Source: Primula veris (taxonomy: Eukaryota > Streptophyta > Magnoliopsida > Ericales > Primulaceae). Taken from it: 64,000 nucleotides of DNA. Each line of letters begins with the position of its first letter. The first letter of the stretch is position 1. Below the pieces are notes generated by a model. That model was not told where the DNA came from. It worked only from the letters and a program-made list of their open reading frames with translations, and did no database searches. The position numbers and the translations under genes are program-made. Below, in pieces: positions 11,285-24,191 of the stretch. The stretch spans positions 1,118,501-1,182,500 of the forward strand of contig OY821750.1 in NCBI GenBank assembly GCA_963682055.1, written 5' to 3'.

Positions 11285-11605
11285 GAAAATTTTATATTCT
11301 CGATGGTTATCATTAAATTTTAAGTGAAACTGTTTTGAATTTTTGAATATTTGTCAAAAACAGTACACCTACTTTAGCAATTTAGCATGTATGAACGACT
11401 TTTAAAAAAAATACGTATTAACTTTGGGCAAAACAGTACTTATATATTGTTTAAAAAAAAAACTCGATGGGTTATCATTAAATTTTAACTGAATTGTTTT
11501 GAATTTTTGTCAAAAACAGTACACCTACTTTTACTTTAGCAACATATATAGCATGTATGAACGACTTTTAAAAAATTACGTATTAACTTTGGGCAAAAGA
11601 AAAAT
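11285..11605. repeat. Imperfect tandem duplication, period about 165 bp
   Basis: The segment from 'ctcgatggttatcattaaat' (near 11298) to 'attaactttgggcaaaa' (near 11430) recurs from about 11463 to 11597 with small indels. There is no coding content. Confidence 0.75.
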
Positions 11606-12790
11606 GTAAAGCATATAAGAAAGGGAAAAAATAAGAACACAAAAACTAGGGTTTAAATAACAACATGACACTTATTTAAGTGTGGAACATGTGAATATAG
11701 TATCAGAGACTTTTTTTCTTAAAAAAAAATACTGAGGCAAGGAAAATTTAAGCATAAGAAAGGGAAAAATAAGAAGAAAAACGAGGGTTTAAATAAAAGC
11801 AAATGACAAGTGACATGTCGCTGGCAATCACGTAGTTAGTGGGTCTAAATTTGTACCGACTACCATAACGTGCCCTTTGTTAGTCCGACACATCATGGGT
11901 TCTTATAAGTGTGCATTTTTTTGGTCAAATATGTAAAAATAAATAAATAATAGAGACTTGTTTTTTTTTTTCAAAAATAAATAATTTTAATTAACACAAA
12001 TGATGGTCAGAACTGTGGACATATATATATGGTTCCTCATGTGGTTTGTGATGATGCTCAAATAATCTCAACTTTAACACTATCGGTCTCTATTATTATT
12101 TCAGGTTTGTTTGCATAATAGTATAAAAATGTATAATTTATAACAAGTTAATATTAGTGAGATGGATAATGCTTAATAGCACAATAAGTGGTATTAGTTA
12201 TACCCTCTTATGAGGCATAAATTATAGTATAATTAGTATTATCACTTATATAATATCAAATGCTGCAATCTGTGTAAATAAACAAGTTATAACGTGTGTT
12301 TCACGGTACTAATAATTCTATACCAGCTCTTATACCGCAAACAAACATGACCTCATAGTATACACTTAAAGTTGGGATTCTTATATATAATGACTTAAAA
12401 ACGAGTTGCTTTAAGTGCCCTTTTGATATCTTCTCTAACCGTCTAATGCTTTTGAATATGGATTGTAATGGAAATCGACACGTTTTTGAATGTGTTGGAT
12501 TCCATACGTTGGAAATGGTTTGAGTCTTTGAGAGATGATGAATTTGGTCCGTCACAAGAGATTCGCCGCTATGAACAAGTTATATTGGAATTAAAGATTC
12601 TATTTTATGAACACGAATTTATTTAAATTTTGAAGCATAGATGAGCAATACTCGATAGAATTGATTCATCTTCAATAGCAAATAGACGATTGGAACGAAC
12701 GATTTAGAATGTTATGCAAATTCTTTCAAATAGACAAGTTAATTAAGATATATAAACCTTTACCCAAAAAAGTATGAGAGGTATGGGTGG
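11606..12790. other. Gene-free stretch with a possible small TIR element at 12104-12348
   Basis: At 12104-12348 the ends TTTGTTTGC and GCAAACAAA are inverted, which suggests a small element. The rest is AT-rich and featureless. The minus-strand open frame at 12301-12555 overlaps this element and has no recognisable similarity. Confidence 0.4.
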
Positions 12791-13360
12791 ACACGGGACG
12801 GATTGCGGCGTATTGACCTTAATTTTAATACAATTCGCAAAATAAATGGCGGTACGGATTAATAAAATTTAAATGTCAATCAAACTCAAGTCAATCCGTT
12901 ACAATTAAAATCTCAACTCAATTCAACCCAACCTGCAAAATAAATTACGGGTTGGGGATGGTTGGGTTGACATTGATTATTAAATTTTCATTTTATTACT
13001 TTATTTTTCATATTTTGCATAATTAACCTAAATTTTAAAATAAATTGAATTTTTCAAATAAAAATATAAATTAAAACCAATAAAAATATGTTTAAGACAT
13101 TCGCAAACAAATAACAAAACTAAAATATAACAAAAATGTAAGGTTGTTATCTTGAAATACACACAATATATATATTACAGGTTGAAACGGGTTTGTACGG
13201 ATTAATCCGCGGTTTGTAAACATCAACAATAACCCAACCCGCAAAATATATAAAGGATTGGTACGTGGTGACTTGATTTTTTTAGACATTCAATCCGCCT
13301 CAATCCGAACAGGTTGGGTTAGGGTTGGGTTTGCGAATACGTTGCCCGCCCTTAACAGGT
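12790..13360. mobile_element. Probable MITE with GGGTGG...CCGCCC ends
   Basis: Starts near GGGTGGACACGGGAC and ends near TTGCCCGCCC, and the interior carries repeated 'caacccgcaaaat' and 'ggttgggttg' phrases in both orientations. The type resembles hAT-derived MITEs of dicots. No target duplication was confirmed. Confidence 0.5.
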
Positions 13361-13736
13361 TTGACGTCACCTTTACAGTATTATTTTGGATGCTTCATTG
13401 TAATACATAGATGGTCACAATTTTTGGTTTCCAGGATTCAAAAATCAATTCTGCAAATCCCAAAAAAGTATGATTACACGAATCCCGAACCCAAAAAAAA
13501 AATAAAAAAATTTGAATAATATGGACAAAAATGTAGCCATGCTGCTTTGGGAGCATTGCTCTTAAATATATACATTAGTCTTGTTAAAAATTTCATTAAA
13601 TTAATCAAATTGCAAACAAAACATAAAACATTCAGTGAAAAAAAATGTTAGCATACCATCAGAACGTTGGCAGAAATGTTGAATTTAGCAACATATTAAC
13701 ACATGATTTTGTTGCTACACTCTTACCACTACAAAA

Positions 13737-13926
13737 AAAAATGTATAAATAGCTACGGTAATTGTAACGTTATTTTTTGTGACGTTTTTTTTTTTGTGAC
13801 GAGCCTATTAGCTACGGTTTTTGTGACAGAAAAGTGAATTTGTGACATTTTTATGACATGAAAGTCATTTTGTGACAGGTTTGTGACAGGATTTGACTCT
13901 CGTAAAATCATTATTATTTTGTACTG
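13737..13926. mobile_element. CACTA-like miniature element, copy 2
   Basis: Left end CACTACAAAAAAAAA, right end ATTTTGTACTG, about 190 bp. Shares the 'tttgtgacag' repeats and the 'tttgactctcgtaaaatca' end segment with the 17.6 kb copy. Confidence 0.68.
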
Positions 13927-14160
13927 TTAATATATATATTTAGCAACACTCACTTTGCAATCACAATAACAACATATTTTCCCTTATTATCTTTGACATT
14001 TTATTTTAGTGATCGATCAAATCTAGAATTACTTTCCATCGGTAGAGTGGTCTATATATGGGGAACAAATTGTCACTTTTTTTCAAAAATATTTGTACCC
14101 TTGCCACTGCAACTCAAACTATGGAATAGACTTCTAATCAAAACTATATAGCTAGGGTCA

Positions 14161-14600
14161 TTATTGTATGTACTCATACGGCTTGGCGAAAAACCGAAAA
14201 AACCAAACCGATAAGCAAATCGAAAAAGATCGAAACCAAAAAAATTTCGAGTCGGTTTCGGTTTTCAATAAAACCGAGTCGAAAAAGACCGAAAAACCGA
14301 AAAAAATCAAAATTGGACCGAAAAAACCCGGTCCTGTTCGGTTCAAAAAATAAAAAGACCGAAACCAAAAAAAAGCGAAGCGAAAAATATACTTGATTTC
14401 GGTTTTGCTAAAAATCGAACCGAAATGGACCGAACCCAGTCCTGTGTACTCATGCGGCATGTGGAGTGGGAAAAAAACTCGGATCTTAGATCACTAATTA
14501 GCATAACCGAATTGAAACGGATCGAACTCAGTCCTGTGTACTCATGTGGCATGTGGAGTGGGAAAAAAACTGGGATCTTAGATCACTAATTAGTAGTTAG
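14161..14600. mobile_element. ACCGAAA-rich repeat with a tandem 93-bp duplication
   Basis: Bases 14185-14430 consist largely of accgaaa/cggttt motifs typical of a widespread plant MITE type. A 70-bp segment (from 'cagtcctgtgtactcatg' to 'ttagatcactaattag') is repeated in tandem at about 14435-14503 and 14528-14596. Open frames on both strands here (for example 14161-14460, minus) come from the low-complexity sequence. Confidence 0.6.
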
Positions 14601-16640
14601 AGAGTACATGTTTAATGCTTTTGGCATGTATATTTTATGCAAATACTGTTGAAATGTATACTATTGATCAGTAAGCTAGCAAATCAAATAGCTAGCAAGT
14701 GTCTTACATTATTGCACACATCTTAGATTAGTTAATAACCTTTTGCAATTGACTTTAATTAATATTGTTGATGTATTATTTTATAATCTTGTTGATGCTA
14801 GATCGATCAACTCATTTTAATTATTCAAATTATAACACAACTCATTTTATTTAAACTCAACTCACTTTAATTATTCAACATATATAACGATGTATGTTTT
14901 GTACAGACTTAACGTTATTATATATTCGTGATGACTAGCTATAGTTATATATAATCTATAATTTTGTTACACATATTTTGTTTTTATTTTTGAGGTGAAA
15001 AGATAGAAAATAATGAGAGGTGACCTTCAACATGGGTGTGCATATATCCATGTGCTTTTGTAAATTATATCAATATATCATAAAGTAGTCGACCGACACA
15101 AATTAGACTATACTCCAAGAGACATATTGTAGATATATTGCAAGTTTTTTTTTTTATGTTTTACTACACTCATGTAAGACGGTAAGATCTCGTTTGGTTA
15201 CAGTACTATTTGTATGAGATTATAAATACCGTGGGATAAGTGTTGTACTATAAATATACCGGGACTAAAAAAATCCAGTACCCCTTCACTATTTATAATA
15301 CTATCCAGATGTGGTATTGAAAAAGATGGTATTTGTTAGCATTTGAAGTACAACCGGACTGTTAATACCGAAGCGAATTACTCAAACAAACATAGTATTA
15401 AGGGGCCAAACAACCCCAAACAAGCATACCCTAACAGTAAGAGGTGTTTATAATTTAGTTGTTTGTTACCAAAGTTAAAATAATAATACATGAAAAGCTA
15501 AATTCAAATCTAATTTGCTTAATAAGGTAAAAGAGCACTTATTTCAAGAGTGGGTTTGCAATAACAAATGCATCAAAACCTAACACATGACAAAATGAAC
15601 AATAATTAGGTTGAAATCAATTTATCCTATGAATAAAGAAAATAGAGGCTTTTAATTGGAAGGAAATGATTCAAAGAGTGCAACCAAAGTTAGTTACAAA
15701 AGAGCTATGCAACTTTTAGTATTGAGTAATTGACTCTTTTCTTAGTATACATGGATAGCCATTACAAAATAATCATCACCAATTCACTATATATTACATT
15801 ATACTATGATAATCTCCACTACTTGTAAAGTTGAAAATTAACTTCAACATTGGAGTTGCATTTTCAACTATATTTAGATGGAACTAATTATTTTTTATTT
15901 TTTTGCGGTTGTTTATATATTAACAATGAGCTTTTACGTACAATCCCGATTATATTACTCACGTTATCAATTTTATGCGATTGATCGGACTACCCATGTT
16001 ATCAATCTTATGTGTGACGGAACCAAACAAATGTTCCACCAAACATATTTTGTTTTAGTTTTGTTTCGACTCATAAGAGTATGTCAAAAGTGTCGCAGTT
16101 GTGAATACATCATTGTATTTTCTAAACTGTGCGCTATTATATATAAAAATAGGTTAAACATGAAAGTTAGATACAATAAATAAACGTAACTAATCGGAAA
16201 TATATAAAAAAAATTTCTATTTCAATTGAAAACAAACATTCAATACTTACTTTTAATTCTTGTGTAACGAATATATAGTTTTTTTTTTTACATATAAATT
16301 GTGCATAATTCCTTGTCGTGAAATGTAAGCAAATGATTTTTTATAAGCAAAGTGATGCATAAATGTAATTATTAGAGGTCACAATCCCTCTAACTTTCCA
16401 CTAGGAAAGGAAAATAAAACATCATTATCCCTTTCATATTATTAAGCGTTCAATTCAAGATTCGTTAATTAAGAAAAGAAATGTGTTGAAAAGTGGGTGA
16501 AAATGATGAGAAAATTATACATAATATGTATGCTTAATTATATAACTATAGTGCATTATATTTTACCTTAGTACTAAAGTAAATTTTATTTTCTTTCGAA
16601 GAATATATAATTCCTTAAAAACAAAAGCCTGTTACGTGTT
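14601..16640. other. Gene-free AT-rich stretch
   Basis: No gene seen. A possible small TIR element lies near 15190-15430, with 'tcgtttggtta' and 'ccaaacaacc' ends. The 101-codon frame at 15878-16183 has no recognisable domain and poor codon character. Confidence 0.45.
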
Positions 16641-16645
16641 TATCC

Positions 16646-16848
16646 TTAGGGCTGGGTTCGGTTTTTGGCAAAACCGAAGTCAAAACCAAGCAGATTTTTT
16701 GCTTCGGTTTTATTTTTGGTTTTTCGGTCTTTTTCGGTTCGTTTTATTATAAACCGAAACAGACCCGAAAAAGTTTTGGTTTTTCGGTTTCTGTCTTTTT
16801 CGATTCGGTTCCATTTTTTCGGGTTTTCGTCCGGCCCTATTTATCTTA
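16646..16848. mobile_element. Second ACCGAAA-type MITE, with GGGC...GCCC ends
   Basis: Bounded by AGGGCTGGGTTCGG and CGTCCGGCCCT, with a cggtttt-rich interior like the 14.2 kb element but in the other orientation. Confidence 0.55.
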
Positions 16849-17599
16849 GTCTTTTACAGTAAGCAACAATGGAATAAACGCGTTATAAAGCCACGGCAAG
16901 ATATTATTGTATTGCCATTATACTATTTTATTTTTGGAATATTTTTATATAAAATTGTGCAAATCCTTACTAATTGATTAGTGATAAATGACTATTTTTT
17001 TACTACAAAAAAAAACATTTTACTTTTACTTTCTCTTTACACTCCCTCTAGTTTGGCTTCGAACATAATTGGTCGTCATATATAGTTATTGAAACAACAA
17101 CGATACCAAACTTTGACATGTACGATTAAATTAATAACTTTTTATATCACACTCAAATACAAATTATTAGCAACACAAACAATATAAAAATAAGAAATTA
17201 ATAATACTAAAACCAAAATTGAAGGATAATTTGTATGATTTTTCATTTATAATAGAGACCTAGGATATATGTAACATTTCGAAGCAAGTTCGGTCCATAA
17301 TAGGAATTATACGACGTAATCACTTGTTCAGTTTCTTTTATTTGTTTCTTTTAAGTTTTTATTTTTCTTGTATACACTTTTATCATAAAATTTATTAATA
17401 AAATCAGAGGATTTCCTCATTCATATAAAAAGAAACTACAAAATTTTGACAACTTGAGAGGCATTGCTATTTTAAATATTGAAGTATACCAAACAGAATT
17501 AAAGTAAAGTCAGTGATATGTTTCTGTAATTATATATATAAGAAATAAATCTTGACTTAGCGGTGGATCTTTTCAAAACATACCCTAAAAAAAATAAAA
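16849..17599. other. Gene-free stretch
   Basis: AT-rich; nothing supportable seen. Confidence 0.45.
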
Positions 17600-17778
17600 A
17601 AAAAATACTCAAATAACGACGGAATTAGTTATGGTATTTTTTGTTACGAGTTTACTAACGACGGTTTTTATGACGGATTTGTAACAATTTAGTCAATTTG
17701 TGACAGTTTTTTTAAATTAATGATAGACTTGTGACAGCTTTTGACTCTCACTAAATCAAACATTATTTTATAATGCAT
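17600..17778. mobile_element. CACTA-like miniature element, copy 3 (end-truncated, reverse orientation)
   Basis: Contains 'tttgactctcactaaatcaa', the reverse complement of the left part of copy 1, followed by 'cattattttataatg' where the terminal TAGTG should be. The left end is not clean. It shares 'acgacggaattag' and 'tgtgacag' phrases with its relatives. Confidence 0.6.
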
Positions 17779-19904
17779 ATAATGTATATTAAATGAAATG
17801 AAAAAGGAGGTAATGAAATTTAAATTTTTGTACATTAAAAAATTGAAAGATAAAATAGACAGCTGGATATGAAGAAGAAACAAGGTCAGCTAATTCCTTT
17901 CTTTTTAAAACCTTTTATTTTTGGTCTCTCCATTCACTTCTACATCAACAAAGGCAATAATATTGGCTATATATATATACATAACACATAATATGAAATT
18001 TCAATATTTATAAAGTAGTTCATTTGTAGCAGCATTGCTTAGGCTTTTAGCTCTCTGGTTAGTTCATAAATTTAATTTGTTTATTTTCTATTTCAAAACA
18101 TTTATATTCTTTTTTAAGACAAATGCAATATTGTTTCTACCCTTTTAAATAAACTCATAATTTTTGCATATAAACTCAAGTAATTAATATTCCACATCTT
18201 TTGCTTTGTTTTTTTTTTTTTAGTAAATGCTTGCATTCTTGGGTTCTTCAAGGTTTATGTAATGTGACCATTATCTAAATCATGATGATTTGCCTAATTT
18301 ATATAGTATATATAGAAGCACACTTTTAAATAAACTCAGAATTTTTGCATATAAACAATCAAAACTATAGAACCTATATCAGTTTAATTCTGGTTTTAGC
18401 ACCCTTTTTTTTTTTTGTGTGTGATTACTGCATAGCTGAGAAAATCAGAAAATTGGTTTTTATCACTTTTACTAATTATAAATTCAAGATATATTTAACA
18501 TTTCTGGTTTCAGTCCTTTAAAGGTTAATTTTAGTTTTCTTGTTTTTTTTTTTTTCCCTTTTTTGTCTCTAATTTTCTTCTTGTTAAATTTGCAGTTGGT
18601 AGTAATAGTTAACTTCTAAAGAATCTACTGTTTCACCCCCTTGTTTTCGAAGGTTTGTAGCATAATTCTTTTTTCATGTATATTTTATTGTTAGTCTAAT
18701 TTCTAATTTTTGTGTGTAAGAAATTTTCTTAGGAGTACCGAATATAGTTTAAAGTTAATTATTTTAAGTAAATCCTTTTTTTAGTATACTATACTATTGA
18801 CAAAACAAACAAAAAACATATTTTTGCTGCCTTTTTAAACAATTATTGGGCTTATTGCGCTATGGGTTCCTCATTTATTGAAAAAATTAAGTAATTGTTG
18901 TATTTGGAGTTTGCATACTTAAAGAAATTAATTTATAATTTTCAACTCGCCTTATTGATTCATTGACAATGAGCATTAACTATGATCAAATCTATAGTTT
19001 ATTTCAAAATCCTGGGGCTAAAATGTAAAATTTTGAAACTTAAGAACCAAGTGGAACCAAATTAAACTGTGGGGTGGTAATTTTAAAGTACCCCTTATTT
19101 TAACTTTGTACCTTTTTTTCAAACAAAAAAAGTAAAAAACTTACAACTCAAGTTAAGTACATTTGGTAAACAAACCCTTTTACCAAAAACAAAATCTAAA
19201 AATCCGTACCAAACTTTTGAATAGCATTTAATTGAAGGGTGAAAAATACAAAAATTGAAATTTCATTTTTTTTGCTAAATTGCACTGCATGGCTAACATA
19301 TACGTACAAACGTTATTATGTGTACACAATTACATGAATACTATAGAAAGAAAAAAAAAAAAAAAAGAGGAAACATTAAAATGAAAGTAATATAATGGAG
19401 AAAAATGACCAACAAATGCAATCAATACCAACCAAAAATGATAGTCATTGACACGTTATTTTCGACAGCTAAGCAGAAGCAAAATATATATTAATGTTGC
19501 AGTTACAATATTATTATAAATAATGACCAAATATGTCACCTATAGTTTTGTTTGTGGTCAATGCCATTCATGAACAAAACCATGAACTTCAAATTGATAA
19601 TTTATATATATATTTCATATTTTATGAGTGTTGGAGGGGTGGAACATTAATTTTGGAAGGTTTTTAATCAAAATACACTAAAAAAAACTGTTTTTTCATA
19701 GTTTTCTTTTATCAAGACGGGAGAGATTTGCCGCTACCGACTGTATCCGCCTAGTTCATTCCGTCAAGTTCCATACCCCACCACAGTTGTAATTAAAATA
19801 CTTAACTGAAAAGTGAATACCCTTATATATATACCCCTTCTGAATTTCCTTTTGTCACTTTCATTTTGTCTTACAGGAAAAATATAAAAATACAAGTGAC
19901 AAAA
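17779..19904. promoter_or_regulatory. Upstream region of the GATA gene
   Basis: About 2 kb of AT-rich sequence with poly(A) and poly(T) runs (e.g. 19350-19366) and no coding frame. A TATA-like 'cttatatatatacccc' at 19822-19837 lies about 70-80 bases before the start codon at 19905, so it is a reasonable core promoter for the GATA gene. No other site is clear. Confidence 0.45.
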
Positions 19905-22900
19905 ATGGTGGGTGAAGAAGTGATGTTATTAGATGAGGTTGAGTGTAACAGCTTCTTTGATCAAATGGATGATCTTGTTGAATTTCCTACCGACACTAAT
20001 TCCGGTCTATTTTCCGGTAGCTCCTCGGACGATTTTTCCGCCATTTGGTCTGACCCCCCATTGCCGGTGAGCACTATTTTTTTTATTTTTTTTTGCATTA
20101 CATTTTCTTGATAAAATTTAGTTTTATTCATTGTATATAGTTATGTCACCATTGCAAATACTTTTACCATAACTTTATTTGAAAGAATCATTTAGAAAAC
20201 ATTCAAGATTTGATAACCAAAACTACCGAGACATGCAATTGTTACATAAATATGGATATATATATAAGCACATGAATAACATGATTTTGTAGCTTTTTAT
20301 AAAATTTTCACATTCATTTATAGACAATTAGGCATATATATATAGTTGTAATTTGACCCAGTCGTGATTTTATTGTTGACACTCATTGTGTTTATTGTTA
20401 AAATTTTAGTAGGAACGTGACAAGTGAGATTTTGAAATTTTCAAAAAGATAAGCTGTATTACACTAGAATGAAATGAAAAATGACTTGATTATGACATTT
20501 TATTAATTATTGTTCATTATAAAATTACGTGTAATTTTGATCGGTTAAGAACTTGTATCAAAATTATCGGAATAAAAAATTTCAAAAGTTGATCATATAG
20601 TTCAAATGTTAAATTTTATAATTAGATTTTAAAAAAATTCATTTCCAGAATTTTGATACTAAGTTATAAACGGATCAAAATTACACGTAGTTTCGTAATA
20701 AACAATTAAATGGAAACGGGAGTTACTTGATTGATGATGGATTATTTGCATCTGTTCGAGTGTCAGTTAATTTGTCGTTGAATTTATGTGAAGGTGTGAC
20801 AAAATAGTGGGCAATTATTTAAAATCAACCATTATGTGTTCACAACTTGATGTTTTTGCAAATCTACTATTTCTTGACCCAAAAAAAAGGAAAAAAAAAA
20901 TATAATACAATGATACATGAGGTAATATTTTATATCAATCGTATTAGTAATTCTTAGCTTTTTCCAGACAGAAAAAAGTTGGAGAAAATCAGCTTAAAAC
21001 TTAAAATATCGGTTTACATAGGATTTAAACTTAGCATAAAAGTTGTACATCCAAATGCATAATAATATAGCAACAACTGATCTGTTGTTATTATATGACT
21101 TGTCACGGAAAATTCATCAACAATTAGCAACAATTTTCGTTGTTATATTGTTACTAAATTTCATTAACAACTCATACAAAACTAGTGTTTAACCTAGGTA
21201 CATTAATTTTTTAAATTTTGCAGTTTGCTTAGATCAAAAGATTATAAAAAGATACATGTAAACAAATCATGAGAAATCGTTTTCTTGTTACAATTATGTG
21301 AAGAAATTATTGGTGCTCTATCTAGGGTACCTTCTTTATAAGTTATGGTACAAAGAAGAAAATAATGTACACAAAAAACAATAAAAAACATGATGGGGTA
21401 TGAATTTAATTGCTCATTCACTATCAGTTCAGTTGTCACACATAACTTTTGAATTCTTGCTTCTTTTTTTTTACAAATTTATATAAGAAAATTATTTTAA
21501 ATGAGAAGCTGGCATATGTAGTGATACTAAATTCTAACCCCACATTGACACTGAATAAACTGAGAGGTGTTTGGTACATGTCACATGGATCTGATAAATT
21601 CTTATTCAAATTATTATTTTTAGTATATGATTGGGGTTGTGGTGCATTGCATTTATTATTTTCTGAAATTTAAGTACCTAGTTGAGTGTTGTCTCTATAT
21701 AATTTCAAATAATACTTTTTAAATAATAATAATAACTACAGTATGTTCTTTGCTTTTCTTAAGTTCTTTTTATGGGAAGAATGTGTGAATTAATTGTAAC
21801 AAAAGGAGTAGCTATAGTTTAGAAACATCTGTTGAAATGAAATATTTAACGCAGAGTTATCATGACTCGGACTATTTATATACATTATATGAAGTCAAAA
21901 TAATAAAATCGTTCATTTAAAACTCAACTAAATAAAAACATAAAGTAAGAAAAACTATACATAGTCATTATACATATATATACATTTTTATATATATAAT
22001 TTTTAAAAAAAATCTCTATATGCTTCATCTACAACTTTTTTTATTTTGAAAGTTTTATATGTTTATTTTTTATTTAGTTATGTTTTAAATGAACGAATGG
22101 ATTAGTTTGACTTCATATCATGTATATAAATAGTTCGATGAACGGTGACTCTATACATTGTTATTTGTTATGTAGTGTTTACACTTTCCATTAGATACAA
22201 ACATATGATTTGTTTGGATGCAAATTTGAACAACTAATGTGGATCATTATGGTTGAGAAAAAAAGCAAGTTTATTCAACTTAAGTTTAAAGCCTTCTTAA
22301 ATTAAGAAACAAGATAGACTTAGTTTTTAAGCTAGTCAAAAGAATATACCAACTAGATTTTTAGTAAAAAAAAAAAAAAAAAAAGCTTAAAACTTAAAAG
22401 TCCCAATTAAACAAGGCCTAACAAGTTTTCTACGTTATATTTTCTTCTCAGTATGAAGATATCGCTCAACTCGAATGGCTCTCGACCTTCATCGAGGATT
22501 CATTTTCCGGAGGCGGACTAACAATCAACGAGAAAAACATTTTTGTCAAAAAAGAACTATCCTCGAGCGACGAGTCCCAAACCTCGAGCCCGATTTCTAC
22601 CGAAAGTTCCAATTTTCCTCTGAGCCCAACCCAACGAGGCGTCCGCACCAAACGCCCTCGCCCCACAACCTTCACTGCCCCCTCGTTTCCCGTCTCCTCG
22701 AAAAACGAATATGTAGTCCCTCGTATCATAAAAAATAAAAAGAAAGTGATGAAACGAACAATTTTGTCGGTTCCAGTGGATGCAAATGACACGGATAATA
22801 AGGATAGTTTAACGGAGGAAAATGTGAGAAAATGCACACATTGCGAGATAACAAAGACACCTCAGTGGAGGGCAGGCCCATTGGGCCCGAAGACGCTGTG

Positions 22901-23042
22901 TAATGCTTGTGGAGTCCGTCATAAATCGGGCCGCCTTTTTCCTGAATATAGGCCCGCTGCTAGCCCGACTTTTGTGGCCTCTTTGCACTCGAATTCTCAT
23001 AGGAAAGTACTCGAGATGAGGACTAAATGTGAGGTGAACTAA
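19905..23042 (+). CDS. Class-A GATA-type zinc-finger transcription factor (exons 19905-20066 and 22452-23042)
   Basis: A nuclear DNA-binding protein that recognises WGATAR sites; plant class-A members act in light and developmental regulation. ATG at 19905 follows AAAA. Exon 1 ends PPLP at 20066 (GTGAGC donor) and exon 2 opens [10 protein letters not shown] after CTCAG, both family hallmarks. The model gives 250 aa. Order: acidic N-terminal part (1-54), Ser/Thr/Pro-rich middle, a basic stretch KNKKK before the finger, then C-x2-C-x18-C-x2-C at about 182-207 and a C-terminal tail with [12 protein letters not shown] and [12 protein letters not shown]. The 2.4-kb intron carries fold-back elements. 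The usual CGVRYKSGR reads CGVRHKSGR (Tyr to His). The last ~150 bp and the 3' flank are duplicated at 27341-28390. Confidence 0.93.
20500..20715. mobile_element. Fold-back element in the GATA intron (1)
   Basis: The arm from 'ttgttcattataaaattacg' (about 20509) through 'tgtaattttgatcgg' is the inverted complement of 'ccggatcaaaattacacgtag...ataaacaa'-type sequence ending about 20707, with imperfect arms of about 70 bp. It is probably a MITE; the class is unknown. Confidence 0.6.
21062..21185. mobile_element. Fold-back element in the GATA intron (2), related to 9.57 kb
   Basis: 'agcaacaactgatctgttgttattatatgacttgt' (about 21068-21102) and 'aaatttcattaacaactcatac' echo the element at 9569-9700, with decayed arms. 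Confidence 0.45.
21850..22155. mobile_element. Long fold-back element in the GATA intron (3)
   Basis: The left arm (about 21862-21940: 'ggactatttatatacatt', 'tatgaagtcaaa', 'cgttcatttaaaac') is the inverted complement of the right arm (about 22064-22143: 'gttttaaatgaacg', 'tttgacttcata', 'tgtatataaatagttcg'). About 75-80 bp stems enclose an AT-rich loop. If transcribed with the intron it would form a strong hairpin. Confidence 0.68.
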
Positions 23043-24190
23043 TACTCAACACTATATCAGTCGCTACATCGTGAAGCATGCGTTTAGCGTTTTAATTTCA
23101 TCATTTTGCAGACGGAGTAATGGTTTAGTGCTATATATATATAGTTAAAGCTAGTTGGGTCGTTTAAACAATGTGGTAGTTTCTATTGGTGTCATTTCAT
23201 TATTTTAGTAAATTTGTTCTTTTGTACAAAGCTTTAATTTGGGGGTCAAGTTATAATAGATGAGATTTGATGGTTAGAGAAGGAAATGAATGAAAAATGA
23301 GAGTAATATTAGGGGTAATTAGGCCTGGCTTAGTTATGCTTTCTACTCTAGAAGTTACTAAATAGGGATGGTAAAAAGTCGAATGTATCTTTCGTTTTTG
23401 CTTTGCTAGTAGTAAAACATTTCATAAAAAGTTGTAAACTTATATTTACGTATTACAGCATCTTCAATTGCTTATTTTAGTTGGAACACTTCAATTTAGC
23501 TTTCAAGATCTTTCGACAAGGTTATGCATGCCTAAAATTGTATCAACTCATGAACAATCGCAATGCAACGGTTCTATGTTCTTCAGGTAAGTCGAAATAT
23601 CAGTATCCTGTGTGTTCTGCATTTGGTTTGTTAAAGAGTAGAAGAGAATTAAGATCTTAACCATCAGAATACAAGGAACTCCACGATGAAATAAACAAAT
23701 TCACACCGGTATTCTAAAAAAGCTCGGCTGTGGAAATTAGGCGATAGGCAAAGGTTAAGCAACTATGCCTGAAGTGTGACTATGTGAAATTAGGCGATGA
23801 TACTGCAACATTAGACAAAAATTAGGTGGTAATTAGGAGCCACGTAAATTATCTCCGCCTAAAGCCCCCTCTTTAGAACATTGATTCACATCGAGATAGC
23901 TGTCTGTTCTAATTTCTTATGGGACCAAATTTGCTATAACAGACTAAAAATTATAAACTATCTACGAGAACACATAATAAAACCTTGGAGCTACAAATTG
24001 ATCAATCTTCAAACATTTTCAAATTTGCAATATCAAAACGCTGGACAAAGTCGAGAAATCCACAACATAGATAGAATACTTATGTTTTTGTACACAAACT
24101 GCTTGAGATTGTTTAAACCATGAAGTCGCAAATTATTTAACACACCAATAGTAAACTTAAGTTGCACAACGTAACGGTGAACGTGCTACT
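23043..24190 (+). other. GATA 3' flank, duplicated downstream
   Basis: Contains the probable 3' UTR; no frame is convincing. Stretches such as 'gaagcatgcgtttagcg', 'gacggagtaatggtttagtg' and 'attgattcacatcgagatag' recur in order at 27510-28020, marking the start of the segmental duplication. Confidence 0.7.
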
Positions 24191-24191
24191 A

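Noticed and set aside
14161..14460. 99-codon minus-strand frame (Phe-rich) and its plus-strand partner
   Set aside because: A product of accgaaa low-complexity sequence in a MITE; no coding character.
15878..16183. 101-codon plus-strand frame with hydrophobic start
   Set aside because: No domain, no promoter or splice context, AT-rich codon use like the surrounding spacer, inside a gene-free stretch.
21449..21673. 74-codon frame in the GATA intron
   Set aside because: Entirely intronic, no similarity recognised, typical of AT-rich chance frames.
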